Origin: Nocardia jiangxiensis NBRC 101359
Lineage (GTDB): Bacteria > Actinomycetota > Actinomycetes > Mycobacteriales > Mycobacteriaceae
Assembly (NCBI RefSeq): GCF_000308615.1
Contig: NZ_BAGB01000031.1
Coordinates: 1 to 64,000, forward strand
Direction: 5' to 3'
DNA length: 64,000 bases
This document shows positions 45,311 through 56,620 of the stretch, one piece after another. The stretch's first letter is position 1. Every line of letters starts with the position of its first letter. The notes below the pieces were generated by a model that made no database searches, was not told the origin of the DNA, and saw only the letters and a program-made list of their open reading frames with translations. Both the position numbers and the translations under genes were made by a program.

Positions 45311-46474
45311 ATGGCGCGCACCCTGCTGGTAACGAACGATTTCCCACCGAGACCGGGCGGTATCCAGTCCTACGTGCATGCGCTGGCCATGCAGCTGCCG
45401 CCGGATGAGCTGGTGGTGTACGCGCCGCGGTGGCGCGGGGATTCGCATCTGCGCTTCGACGCCGAACAGCCGTTCCAGGTCGTGCGTCATCCGACCACGC
45501 TGATGGTGCCCACCCCGCTGGTGCTGCGGCGCGCCGCCAAACTGCTGCGCGACGAGCGGTGCGACACGGTCTGGTTCGGTGCGGCCGCGCCGCTGGCGTT
45601 GATGTCGCCGCTGCTGCGCCGCGCCGGTGCCGAGCGCATCGTGGCCAGCACGCACGGCCACGAGGTGGGCTGGTCGATGCTGCCGGGCGCGCGGCAGGCG
45701 CTGCGGACGATCGGCGACACCACCGACACGATCACCTACGTCAGCAAGTACACGCGGCGGCGTTTCGCGGCGGCCTTCGGCGCGCGGTCGGCTCTGGAAT
45801 ATCTGCCGCCCGGGGTGAACAGCGAGGTGTTCCGCCCGGATCCCGCCGCGCGCAGCGAACTTCGCGCCCGCTACGGACTGGGCGAGCGGCCGACGATCCT
45901 GTGCCTGTCCCGTCTGGTCCCGCGCAAAGGCCAGGACATGCTGATCATGGCGATGCACGAGGTCAAGGATCGAGTGGACGGCGCGGTGCTGGTGATCGCC
46001 GGCGGCGGCCCGTACGAGGACAAGTTGCGCGGGCTCGTCCAGGCGATGGACCTGTCCGATCAGGTGGTGTTCACCGGCCGGGTGCCCTCGGCCGAGCTGG
46101 CCGCGCATCACACGATCGCCGACGTGTTCGCCATGCCGTGCCGCACCCGCGGCGCGGGACTGGACGTGGAGGGGCTGGGCATCGTCTATCTGGAAGCCTC
46201 GGCGACCGGCGTTCCGGTGGTGGCCGGAAATTCCGGCGGCGCACCGGAAACCGTGCAGGAGGGCCGGACCGGACGGGTCGTGGACGGGCGGTCGATCGCG
46301 CAGATCGGCGACGCGATCGTGGAGATCCTGTCCGATCGCGACGCGGCGGCGAGTATGGGTGCGGCCGGGCGGGAGTGGGTGAGCACCCAATGGCGCTGGG
46401 ATGCCCTCGGCGCTCGGCTGCGCGTACTGCTGGACGGGAACGTGCGATCGAGCGGTGCGGATCGGTTGGGTTAG
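45311..46474 (+). CDS. pimB: GDP-mannose-dependent phosphatidylinositol monomannoside mannosyltransferase
   Basis: GT4-family glycosyltransferase (PimB', Rv2188c) that adds the second mannose to phosphatidylinositol monomannoside on the cytosolic face. The 387-residue protein has the N-terminal NDFPPRPGGIQSYVHALA, ASTHGHEVGWS, CLSRLVPRKGQDMLI at the start of the donor domain, and GLGIVYLEASATGVPVVAG with the EX7E-like donor-site motif. It is upstream of two SRPBCC proteins. With mptA (57738) it covers two steps of PIM/lipomannan assembly in this window. Confidence 0.95.
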   Translation: MARTLLVTNDFPPRPGGIQSYVHALAMQLPPDELVVYAPRWRGDSHLRFDAEQPFQVVRHPTTLMVPTPLVLRRAAKLLRDERCDTVWFGAAAPLALMSPLLRRAGAERIVASTHGHEVGWSMLPGARQALRTIGDTTDTITYVSKYTRRRFAAAFGARSALEYLPPGVNSEVFRPDPAARSELRARYGLGERPTILCLSRLVPRKGQDMLIMAMHEVKDRVDGAVLVIAGGGPYEDKLRGLVQAMDLSDQVVFTGRVPSAELAAHHTIADVFAMPCRTRGAGLDVEGLGIVYLEASATGVPVVAGNSGGAPETVQEGRTGRVVDGRSIAQIGDAIVEILSDRDAAASMGAAGREWVSTQWRWDALGARLRVLLDGNVRSSGADRLG

Positions 46475-46477
46475 GCT
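46472..46477 (+). promoter_or_regulatory. -10 hexamer TAGGCT of leaderless SRPBCC gene
   Basis: TAGGCT overlaps the pimB stop codon (its TAG is the stop) and ends 7 bases before the ATG at 46485. Confidence 0.5.
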
Positions 46478-46484
46478 CAGGCGC

Positions 46485-46883
46485 ATGAGCAGCATCCAGG
46501 TGGCGGATCAAACCTTCGTCGCAGCCCCCGGAAGCGCGGTCGGCGAGGTTCTGGCCGACCGCGGCCGCTGGCGGCGCTGGTGGCCCGACCTCACCCTCGA
46601 GGTGCGAGAGGACCGGGCCGACAAGGGAATCCGCTGGACGGTGAGCGGTGCGCTGACCGGAACCATGGAGGTGTGGCTGGAGCCGTCGCTGGACGGGGTC
46701 ATCCTGCACTACTTCCTGCACGCCGAACCGACCTCGTCGGCCGGGCGTGATCTGGCCGCGGCCAACCGGTCTCGGCGCGTCGCCGGTAAGAAGATGGCGT
46801 TCGAGATCAAGGCGCGCCTCGAGGCCGGACGCGCGGCCGGTGAACCCCCGGCACACGCGTCGGCCGACCTGATCACCTCCTGA
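46485..46883 (+). CDS. SRPBCC-fold (polyketide cyclase-like) protein 1
   Basis: A 132-residue START-like/SRPBCC protein starting MSSIQVADQTFVAAPGSAVG, with ADRGRWRRWWPDLTLEVRED as the typical first helix and strand. No catalytic motif. It corresponds to the position of Rv2186c. The start is set by TAGGCT 7 bases upstream. A second SRPBCC protein follows 46 bases downstream. The family binds hydrophobic ligands; function unknown. Confidence 0.8.
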   Translation: MSSIQVADQTFVAAPGSAVGEVLADRGRWRRWWPDLTLEVREDRADKGIRWTVSGALTGTMEVWLEPSLDGVILHYFLHAEPTSSAGRDLAAANRSRRVAGKKMAFEIKARLEAGRAAGEPPAHASADLITS

Positions 46884-46929
46884 ATCCTGTTCTCCCGCAC
46901 CGCACGCCGGAAAGGAAACGCTGTCAGTC

Positions 46930-47367
46930 ATGGCCGACCGGACCCAGAGGTCGATCATCATCGATGCACCGTCGGATCGGGTGATGGCCGTCATCGCCGA
47001 TCTGGAGTCGTACCCGGAGTGGGTGGCGGCGGCGCGTTCGGTGGAAATCCTCGACACATTCGCCGACGGGCGGGCCCGGACCGCGCGGTTCGTCCTGGAC
47101 GCGGGCGTCGTCAAGGACACCTATGTGCTCTCCTACACCTGGCGCCCGGACGGCAAGGCGGTGAGCTGGCAGCTTTCCAGCGGTGATCTGCAGAAGGCCC
47201 AGGACGGCACCTACGAGCTGATCGATCAGCCCGACGGCACCACCCAGGTCGTCTACGAGCTGACCGTGGATCTGACCATCCCGATGATCGGCATGTTCAA
47301 GCGCAAGGCGGAGAAGGTCATCACCGATACCGCGCTCAAGGAACTCAAGAAGCGGGTCGAGGACTGA
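46930..47367 (+). CDS. SRPBCC-fold (polyketide cyclase-like) protein 2
   Basis: A 145-residue polyketide_cyc2/SRPBCC protein. SIIIDAPSDRVMAVIADLES, YPEWVAAARSVEIL and the C-terminal helix with KAEKVITDTALKELKKRVED are typical. It corresponds to Rv2185c. AGGAAACG lies upstream of the ATG. The conserved pairing with the first SRPBCC protein and the ArsA-like ATPase downstream suggests a joint role in ligand or membrane-protein handling, which is inference only. Confidence 0.88.
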   Translation: MADRTQRSIIIDAPSDRVMAVIADLESYPEWVAAARSVEILDTFADGRARTARFVLDAGVVKDTYVLSYTWRPDGKAVSWQLSSGDLQKAQDGTYELIDQPDGTTQVVYELTVDLTIPMIGMFKRKAEKVITDTALKELKKRVED

Positions 47368-47417
47368 CCGGATCAGCGCCCTCCGCGGATTTTCCGGCCG
47401 AGTCCGCGGCTCGCCCC

Positions 47418-48716
47418 GTGGGCTCCGAGCAGGAGTCCTCGGTGGGTGGGTCGCGGGGGACTCGGCTGGAACTGTTCGCGGGCAAGGGCGGTGTCGGCAA
47501 GACGACGCTGGCCTGTGCCACGGCGATGGCGTATCGCGCGGCGGGGGAGTGCGTCCTGCTGGCCTCGCTGGATCAGGCGCATTCGCTGGGCGATGCGCTG
47601 AGCCACCGGTTCCCGCACGCTCCCGGGAGCGTCGCCGGAGTGACCTCCGTACTGCCCGGTCTGGACGTCATCGAGGTGGATTCCCTTGCGCTGCTGGAGG
47701 ATCGCTTCCGCGAGGTGGTGCGCCTGCTGGGCGGGGCGGGGCACGAGCACGGGCTGGATCTGGGGTCGCTGGATCCGGCCGAGCTGACCGGTCTGCCGGG
47801 TGTGCAGGAATTGCTGATGCTCAGCGAGATCGCCCGGTTCGCCGACGAGGGCGACTGGGACGTCATCGTGGTGGACTGCCCGCCGACGGCGGATATGTTG
47901 CGCATCGTCACCGGTCCGAGTTCCCTGCTGGGCTATCTGGACCGGATCTGGCCCGCGCACGCGCGTGCGATGAGTGCGGGCGGGCGGGATCTGCGGCGGG
48001 CGATCGTGGCCGTGACCGCCGAGCGGATCGCCGGTGCGGTCGCCCGGGTGCGCGATCTGCTCGCCGACCGGACCCGCACGGGGATGCGGCTGATCACCGT
48101 CGCCGAACGGGTCGCGGTGGCCGAATCGGTGCGGGTGCGTTCGGCCGCGGCGCTGCTGGATCTGCGCCTGGACGAGGTGCTGGTGAACAAGGTGCTCCCG
48201 CCGCTGCCCGATGCGGAGCCGTCCGAGCATCCGGCGGTGCGCTGGTATGCCGAGCGACGCGCCGAACAACTCGCCGTCATCGCCGATCTGCGCCGTCGCA
48301 TCCCGGATCTGCCGGTGCGGATCGCCCATCACAGCGGGTCCGAGCCGGTCGGCGCGGAGCCGCTGGCGGCGCTGGCAGCCGAAACGCGTGGTAATCGGGC
48401 AGGAGTCGCCGCAGACCCTATGCTTGGCGACGACGCGGCGGTCCGAGGCGCGCGCCCCGGCGAGCCGCAGGTTCGGCTCGAGTCGGGAAGCGGCCTGCAG
48501 TCGGTGTACGCGCTGCGGCTGGCGTTGCCCGTGGTCGACCCGGCGACGCTGCGACTGGGACGAGTGGAGGACGATTTGATCGTGGGAGCGGACGGCATCC
48601 GGCGGCGGCTGCGGCTGGCCCCGGTGCTGCGACGATGCACCGTCGACGGCGCCGAGTTGGACGGCGGCCTGCTGGTCGTGCGCTTTCGCCCCGACCCCGA
48701 GGTATGGCCGCGATGA
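47418..48716 (+). CDS. ArsA/Get3-like anion-transporting ATPase
   Basis: A 432-residue P-loop ATPase of the ArsA/GET3 family. The deviant Walker A is GKGGVGKTTLA at residues 22-32, followed by LLASLDQAHSLGDAL and the switch II/Walker B-like VIVVDCPPTADML. A C-terminal Hsp20-like domain (about 350-432, LALPVVDPATLRLGRVEDD) is fused, as in many actinobacterial members. No arsenic genes are nearby. It corresponds to Rv2184c. The ATGA overlap couples it to the Cys-rich protein downstream. GTG start at 47418, about 50 bases after the SRPBCC gene. Confidence 0.9.
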   Translation: MGSEQESSVGGSRGTRLELFAGKGGVGKTTLACATAMAYRAAGECVLLASLDQAHSLGDALSHRFPHAPGSVAGVTSVLPGLDVIEVDSLALLEDRFREVVRLLGGAGHEHGLDLGSLDPAELTGLPGVQELLMLSEIARFADEGDWDVIVVDCPPTADMLRIVTGPSSLLGYLDRIWPAHARAMSAGGRDLRRAIVAVTAERIAGAVARVRDLLADRTRTGMRLITVAERVAVAESVRVRSAAALLDLRLDEVLVNKVLPPLPDAEPSEHPAVRWYAERRAEQLAVIADLRRRIPDLPVRIAHHSGSEPVGAEPLAALAAETRGNRAGVAADPMLGDDAAVRGARPGEPQVRLESGSGLQSVYALRLALPVVDPATLRLGRVEDDLIVGADGIRRRLRLAPVLRRCTVDGAELDGGLLVVRFRPDPEVWPR

Positions 48717-49273
48717 ACGACTACCGGGAACCGCACGGTCCCGAGCACGATGCGCACATCGGTGAACTCGCCGAGGAACTCCGGCTGCTGGCCGAGGTGC
48801 TGCTGGAACGGGTCGAACCGGTGCTGCGCCGGGCGTCCGCCGACGGTGGCGCCGAATGGACCGGATGCAGTTGGTGCCCGCTGTGCGCGGCGGCGGCGTT
48901 GGCGCGCGGCGAACACCACGACGTGGTCGCCTCCCTGGCCGCACACGGCACCGCCATCGTGACGGTGCTGCGCGAGGCCCTGGCCGGCGTCCCGGTCGAA
49001 CCGGTCCTGCCGACCGATACCGATGTGGCCGAAGATCCCGCGGCCGCCGGTGATGTGCCGAAGGCTGGTGTGCCGGAGCACGATTCGCCGGACGAACCGG
49101 CGAGTCCGTTCGACCCGGACGCGCCGGTCCCCGGCGGCCGCAGCTCCTCGGCCGCCGAGCACGATGCCGAAACGCGGTCCGGCGCAGCCGAATCCGATGT
49201 ACGAGCGAACTCGACCACATCGGCCGAGGGCAGGCGCCGGTACATCTCGATCCCGGTGCAGATCAAGGTATGA
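48713..49273 (+). CDS. Conserved Cys-motif protein coupled to ArsA
   Basis: A 186-residue protein with a helical N-terminus (GELAEELRLLAEVLLERVEP) and a compact C-x2-C-x2-C motif, C52, C55 and C58 in GCSWCPLCAAAALARGE, able to bind a metal or cluster. A long acidic low-complexity region (about 100-165) and a conserved tail RRRYISIPVQIKV follow. It corresponds to Rv2183c. It overlaps the ArsA gene by four bases upstream and the ROK gene by four bases downstream. Confidence 0.82.
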   Translation: MNDYREPHGPEHDAHIGELAEELRLLAEVLLERVEPVLRRASADGGAEWTGCSWCPLCAAAALARGEHHDVVASLAAHGTAIVTVLREALAGVPVEPVLPTDTDVAEDPAAAGDVPKAGVPEHDSPDEPASPFDPDAPVPGGRSSSAAEHDAETRSGAAESDVRANSTTSAEGRRRYISIPVQIKV

Positions 49274-50352
49274 CCACGCGCATCGGGCGGGAACGGCCCC
49301 TCACCGTCGGAATCGATGTCGGCGGCACCAACATTCGCGCGTCGGTCGTCGACGGCGCGGGTGAGGTGCTCGACACCGTGCAGGCCCCGACCCCGCATTC
49401 GGAACACGCGCTCGAGGACGGCCTCGAGCGCGCCGTGCGCGAACTGTGTGGACGGCACCGGATCGGCGCGGTCGGACTCGCGGTGGCCGGATTCGTCGAC
49501 GAGACACGGGCTTCGGTGCGTTTCGCCCCGCATCTGCCGTGGCAGGACTCGCCGGTGGCGAGCCGGTTGTCCGAGCGGCTCGAGCTGCCGGTCATCCTGG
49601 AACACGATGCCAATGCCGCGATGTGGGCCGAATACCGGTTCGGCGCGGCGGCCGGTGCGCACAACGGGGTGCTGGTGGCGATCGGCACCGGAATCGGCGC
49701 GGCGCTGCTGGTCGGCGGCGAGCTGTATCGCGGAAGTTTCGGCGTGGCACCGGAATTGGGGCATCTGCAGGTCGTCCCGAACGGCCGCGCCTGCCCGTGC
49801 GGCAAACGCGGCTGCTGGGAGCGATACTGCAGCGGAACGGCTCTGGTGGACACCGCGATCGAGCGCCTGGCGATCGACCCGACCCGCTCGACGATTCTGG
49901 CGCGGGAGGTCTCCCGGGATGCGGGCTCGCTGACCGGACGCCGGGTCGCCGGCGCCGCGCAGGACGGTGATCCGGTCGCACTCGAGGTGATGGCGGATTT
50001 CGCGCGGTGGCTGGGCCTGGGCCTGGCCTTCGTGAGCGATATCTTCGATCCGGATCTGGTGGTCATCGCGGGTGGGGTGAGTTCCTCTGCCCCACTGTTT
50101 CTCGACGAGGCCCGCGAGCACTACGCGGCCGCGATCACCGGGGCCCGCCATCGGCCCCTGGCCCGCATCCGCACCACCCAGCTGGGTGAGGGCGCGGGCA
50201 TGATCGGGGCCGCCGAGCTGGCTCGCACGGCCCTGAGCGCGGGCCCGCCGACGGTCGGTGCGGATCGCGCGAAGTCGTCGGCGGCGCGCAAGTCGACACG
50301 TTCGACCGCCCGGGAGACCGCTCCGGGTGGCCGGGCGGGGGCCCGCCGCTGA
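49270..50352 (+). CDS. glk: ROK-family glucokinase
   Basis: A 360-residue ROK sugar kinase. The ATP phosphate motif IDVGGTNIRASVVD is near residues 14-27, EHDANAAMWAEYRFG contains the catalytic Asp, and the ROK signature with ELGHLQV runs into the zinc motif CPCGKRGCWERYC (C175, C177, C182). Glucokinase is the common activity, but other hexoses are possible. A basic Ala/Ser-rich tail of 40 residues is unusual. It overlaps the upstream gene by ATGA and ends the ArsA operon. Confidence 0.88.
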   Translation: MTTRIGRERPLTVGIDVGGTNIRASVVDGAGEVLDTVQAPTPHSEHALEDGLERAVRELCGRHRIGAVGLAVAGFVDETRASVRFAPHLPWQDSPVASRLSERLELPVILEHDANAAMWAEYRFGAAAGAHNGVLVAIGTGIGAALLVGGELYRGSFGVAPELGHLQVVPNGRACPCGKRGCWERYCSGTALVDTAIERLAIDPTRSTILAREVSRDAGSLTGRRVAGAAQDGDPVALEVMADFARWLGLGLAFVSDIFDPDLVVIAGGVSSSAPLFLDEAREHYAAAITGARHRPLARIRTTQLGEGAGMIGAAELARTALSAGPPTVGADRAKSSAARKSTRSTARETAPGGRAGARR

Positions 50353-50390
50353 CCACTGTGTTCCGGTGGTGTGAAATGCATCTTGCGAAC

Positions 50391-50420
50391 TTGGTCACAA
50401 CTCATCACCGGCGGTAGAGT
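50391..50420 (+). promoter_or_regulatory. Promoter of plsC-like gene, TTGGTC-N18-TAGAGT
   Basis: A -35 TTGGTC (50391-50396) and -10 TAGAGT (50415-50420) are 18 bases apart, about 65 bases upstream of the ATG at 50487. Confidence 0.5.
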
Positions 50421-50486
50421 CGGCATCGGACTGTGGTGCCCGCGACGACGCCGGTCCCGGAAATCCGACTGGGGTGAAAGGACGCA

Positions 50487-53223
<2,737 letters not shown>

Positions 53224-53249
53224 TCGCCGGCGAGGAGGGGCGAGCAGCG

Positions 53250-53549
53250 GTGAACGTCGTATTCCGCGGGGCGGGTGTACTGCGGGTGGATCCCGCCGAT
53301 CGCACCATCCTGCGGTTGCTGCGTGACCGGGACCGGGACGGGATCCCCTCGGAGGTGGTGTTGCGCGACGGGAGTCGCCTGCTGATCTTCAACATCTCCT
53401 GGGGTTACGATCCGGCCGCGGTTTCGGCGCAGGTGACGACGAATATCAGTCCGAGTATCGGCGGGGTGTCGGTGGATGTGTTCACCACCGACACTGTCGT
53501 CGCCATCAATGATCCGGAGACCGGAGCCCCGTTGCTCGCGGTTGCCTGA
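53250..53549 (+). CDS. Small protein of unknown function after aroG
   Basis: A 99-residue protein beginning VNVVFRGAGVLRVDPADRTI and ending NDPETGAPLLAVA. Strand-rich, no signal peptide, no cysteine. GAGGAGG lies 11 bases before the GTG, a rather long spacing. It starts 26 bases after aroG and is probably in its transcript. I do not recognise a family. Confidence 0.55.
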   Translation: MNVVFRGAGVLRVDPADRTILRLLRDRDRDGIPSEVVLRDGSRLLIFNISWGYDPAAVSAQVTTNISPSIGGVSVDVFTTDTVVAINDPETGAPLLAVA

Positions 53550-53712
53550 GCGGTCCGCTGTAACCGATCGGTATCCATTCTTCGGCCGGATGTTTGCTGG
53601 TCACATCGGCGTCACATTCGGTCTGATTCACTGATTTTGTTGTGCCCCTGAGTTTTTCGTTGTCCCGATGAGTTGTGGGCACAGTCACAGCCCACTGACA
53701 TTTGCTGAACTG

Positions 53713-53741
53713 TTGCTGGATGGGGATTGGTGCGTTAGGTT
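53713..53741 (+). promoter_or_regulatory. Promoter-like pair TTGCTG-N17-TAGGTT
   Basis: In a low-GC spacer, TTGCTG (53713-53718) and TAGGTT (53736-53741) are 17 bases apart, about 60 bases before the ATG at 53800. Confidence 0.45.
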
Positions 53742-53799
53742 TTCCGTATTGGTTCGTCGCCTCGGCGACAAAAAGCGGGAAATGCAGTGGGAGGACCCG

Positions 53800-54195
53800 A
53801 TGCGCGCAATGCCGGTAGCTGGTGAATTGCTTTCAGGAATGGGTCGACGCTATGCCGTGCGTCGGCGGGCCCAGCTTCCGACCAGTGTGGGAAAACGATC
53901 GGTTCCGGCCACGACCGAACTGGTCACCCACGAGACGATCATCGACGGACTCACCGTCTCGGTGGTCATCGAACGACCGGAGATCGACCACGGCGGCGGC
54001 ATCTGGCGGTGCCGGATCCGGGTGGCGCGCGGCGACACGCGGCGCGAACAGTCCCAGGTCGTCGGAATCAGCTCGCAGGAGGTGCTCGGGCAGGCCATCG
54101 ATCTGGCGGCCGGCCGGCTCGGCATCAGCCGCTCGGACCTGCTGGCCGGTGCGAGCGTCGGCGCGCCGATCAGAACGGCAGAACAGTCAAGGTGA
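53800..54195 (+). CDS. Conserved small protein of unknown function
   Basis: A 131-residue protein with a basic N-terminus (MGRRYAVRRRAQLP) and a core containing HETIIDGLTVSVVIERPEI, GGGIWRCRIRV and QSQVVGISSQEVLGQAIDLA. The start is uncertain. The ATG at 53800 has GGGAGGA six bases upstream and is preferred over ATG 53782. Its last 26 bases overlap the 3' end of the convergent pknL. No family recognised. Confidence 0.6.
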   Translation: MRAMPVAGELLSGMGRRYAVRRRAQLPTSVGKRSVPATTELVTHETIIDGLTVSVVIERPEIDHGGGIWRCRIRVARGDTRREQSQVVGISSQEVLGQAIDLAAGRLGISRSDLLAGASVGAPIRTAEQSR

Positions 54196-56137
54196 TCGTG
54201 CTGCCCGGCGCCACATTGGTTCCGCCGAACGGCGTCTGCACGCGGACCGTGCCGCGATCGGTGCTGAACACCTGATTCAGCACGACCTTGAAGCCCAGAT
54301 TCTCCAATTCCGTGCGGGCCTGGCTCGCACTCTTGCCCACCACGTCGGGCACCTGCACCGAATTCGACACGATCAGCGTCACCGAACTGCCCGACAGCGC
54401 AGTGGTCCCCGCGGCCGGATCGGTGCCGATCACCTGATCGGCCTTCACCCGCGCATCGAACTGGGTCCTGGTGTCCTGCACGGTGATTCCCACGCTCTGC
54501 AGCGCCGCCTTGGCCTCGTCGACACTCTTGCCGCTCACATCGGGCAGGGTGACCTGAACGGATCCCTTGCTGCGGAACACCTTCACTTCGGCGCCCGAGG
54601 GCAGCACCGTACCCGGTGCCGGATCCAATTGCGCCACGGAACCTTTCGGCGCGGTACTGGCGATCTCGCCGCTGTCCACCGGGGTCAGGCCCTGATCGCG
54701 GATGGACTGTTCGACCGACTGCACATCCTCGCCGGAGTTGAACCGCGGCACCTGCGGCTTGCCGCTGGACACCAGGATCGCGACCGTCGACCCCTTCACC
54801 ACCCGCGCCCCCGCGGACGGATCCGTGCCGACCACACCGCCGACCGGGATGGTGTCCGAGGCCTTGTTGCGTTGCGTGGTCGAGAATCCGGCCTGCTGTA
54901 GCGCGGTGGTCGCGGCGGCGGTGTCCATACCCGCGATCGCCGGGACCGCCGAATAGCGCTCGACCCCCAGGTACCAGCCGCCGACGCCGAGTATCAGGGC
55001 CAGCGCCACCACGATCGCCGCCCAGATCAGCACCCGCCGCCGGGACCGGTTGCGGTCGTCGTCGTATTCGGGATAGTAGGGCTCGCGCGGTTCGGGCGGT
55101 GCGACGTAGCCCGTCGGCTCGGCCCGCGAATGCGAGGTGGTCAGCACGCGGGTGTGCGGGGAGGCGGCCGGTCCGGCGGCGAGCCGGGTGGTTGCCGGTT
55201 CGACGGGGGCCGGACGCTGCGGGGTGACCGCGCGATAGTGGGCGGACTGGTGCTCGGCCGATTCGCGCGGTGCGGGAACCCGGTAGGCGGGCAGATCCAG
55301 CTCCCGCACGATGCCGCGCAGCTCCGCGGCCATCTCGGTGGCGTCGGCGAATCGGTGGGCCGGCTCGCGGGCGGTGGCCCGTGCGACCAGCTCGTCGAAC
55401 TCCGCCGGCACGCCCTCGATGAACCGGCTCGGATTCGGGACGTCCTTCTCCACCCGCTGATAGGCGATCGACAGCGAGGTATCACCGGTGAACGGCGTTC
55501 TGCCGGTGAGCATCTCGAAGATCAGGACGCCGAAGGAGTACACGTCGCTGCGGGCGTCGGCGTTGCCGTTGGCGACCTGTTCGGGGGACAGGTACGCCGC
55601 GGTGCCCAGGATGACGCTCGAGGAGGTCATATTCGATCCCGCCACCGCGCGCACCAGGCCGAAGTCGGCGATCTTGACCTCACCGGCGTCGGATATCAGG
55701 ACGTTCTCGGGTTTCACGTCGCGATGCACCAGCCCCGCGCGATGCGCCACCCCGATCGCCGCCAGCACCGGCTCGGCGACCGCGGCCACCGCGTGCGGGG
55801 GCATCGGGCCGCGCTCGCGCAGGAGTTCGCGCAGCGTGCCGCCCTCGACCAATTCCATGATCAGGAACGGATGTTCACCGTCGACGCCCTGGTCGTACAC
55901 CGCGACCAGGGAAGGGTGTTTGAGTTTGGCCACCGCGCGCGCCTCGAACTCGAAGCGGCTCAGGAACTGCGGGTCCCCGGCGAACTTCGGATCCATCACC
56001 TTGATCGCGACCGGTCGGTCCAGGCGCGTGTCCACCCCACGGAACACCATCGACATGCCACCCCGGGCGATCGGCGCATCGATGCGGTAGCGCCCGTCCA
56101 GCATCTGGCCGATCAACTGCTGTCCTCCGCCTTTCAC
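54170..56137 (-). CDS. pknL: Serine/threonine protein kinase PknL with four PASTA domains
   Basis: A 655-residue receptor-type kinase. The cytosolic kinase domain (about 15-285) has the Gly-rich loop IARGGMSMVFRG, VAIKVMD, the catalytic HRDVKPENVL, ADFG, and ILGTAAYLSPEQV. A juxtamembrane Pro-rich region and one transmembrane helix (RVLIWAAIVVALALILGVGG) follow. Then come four extracellular PASTA repeats, marked by VPAIAGMDTAAATTALQQAG, VPRFNSGEDVQSVEQSIRDQ, LPDVSGKSVDEAKAALQSVG and VPDVVGKSASQARTELENLG. The mycobacterial PknL in the same position lacks PASTA repeats, as I recall. A GTG at 56137 and a TTG at 56116 (GGAGGA seven bases upstream) are both possible starts. It is divergent from its likely substrate gene. 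Confidence 0.95.
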   Translation of the reverse strand: MKGGGQQLIGQMLDGRYRIDAPIARGGMSMVFRGVDTRLDRPVAIKVMDPKFAGDPQFLSRFEFEARAVAKLKHPSLVAVYDQGVDGEHPFLIMELVEGGTLRELLRERGPMPPHAVAAVAEPVLAAIGVAHRAGLVHRDVKPENVLISDAGEVKIADFGLVRAVAGSNMTSSSVILGTAAYLSPEQVANGNADARSDVYSFGVLIFEMLTGRTPFTGDTSLSIAYQRVEKDVPNPSRFIEGVPAEFDELVARATAREPAHRFADATEMAAELRGIVRELDLPAYRVPAPRESAEHQSAHYRAVTPQRPAPVEPATTRLAAGPAASPHTRVLTTSHSRAEPTGYVAPPEPREPYYPEYDDDRNRSRRRVLIWAAIVVALALILGVGGWYLGVERYSAVPAIAGMDTAAATTALQQAGFSTTQRNKASDTIPVGGVVGTDPSAGARVVKGSTVAILVSSGKPQVPRFNSGEDVQSVEQSIRDQGLTPVDSGEIASTAPKGSVAQLDPAPGTVLPSGAEVKVFRSKGSVQVTLPDVSGKSVDEAKAALQSVGITVQDTRTQFDARVKADQVIGTDPAAGTTALSGSSVTLIVSNSVQVPDVVGKSASQARTELENLGFKVVLNQVFSTDRGTVRVQTPFGGTNVAPGSTITLTVLPF

Positions 56138-56206
56138 AAAGCTCTCACCTCTCGCTGTGCCACCCCGATGGCGGCACCACCGATCGTATAGGCGAGAACC
56201 GCAGAC

Positions 56207-56212
56207 TACCGT
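56207..56212 (+). promoter_or_regulatory. -10 hexamer TACCGT of leaderless Rv2175c-like gene
   Basis: TACCGT ends 7 bases before the GTG at 56220. Confidence 0.5.
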
Positions 56213-56219
56213 TGTCGGC

Positions 56220-56588
56220 GTGAGCGCATTTCCATGCAGCGACGACGTGCTGCCGGAGTCCGTGCCCCTGCTCGCTCTGCCCGACGTGGCCGAGCAACTG
56301 GGCATGGCCGTGACCAGAGTGCATCAGATGCTGCGAGATCATCAGATCATCGCGGTCCGCCGCGACGGCATCCCGGGTATCCCCGAGGACTTCTTCGACT
56401 CCGACGGAGAGATCGCCAAGCACCTGACCGGCCTGATCACCGTCATGCGTGATGCGAAATACACCGACGAGGAGATCCTGGAGTGGATCTACCTCGACGA
56501 CGAATCCCTCCCCGGCCGCCCCATCGACGCCCTCCACGGCCCCCTGGCCCGGGAAGTCATCCGCCGAGCCGCAGCCGACCCCTTCTGA
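56220..56588 (+). CDS. Rv2175c-like DNA-binding protein, PknL partner
   Basis: A 122-residue protein with a winged/MerR-like helix-turn-helix (LLALPDVAEQLGMAVTRVHQ, then DHQIIAVRRDGIPGIPEDFF) and a helical C-terminal domain (ITVMRDAKYTDEEILEWIYL). The mycobacterial orthologue Rv2175c is a DNA-binding protein phosphorylated by PknL and encoded next to it, and here the two genes are divergent. The GTG start follows TACCGT by 7 bases; an ATG upstream in the same frame would be too long. Confidence 0.92.
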   Translation: MSAFPCSDDVLPESVPLLALPDVAEQLGMAVTRVHQMLRDHQIIAVRRDGIPGIPEDFFDSDGEIAKHLTGLITVMRDAKYTDEEILEWIYLDDESLPGRPIDALHGPLAREVIRRAAADPF

Positions 56589-56620
56589 GCTGTGTCTTCG
56601 GCCTCCGCTTCGCTCCGGCG

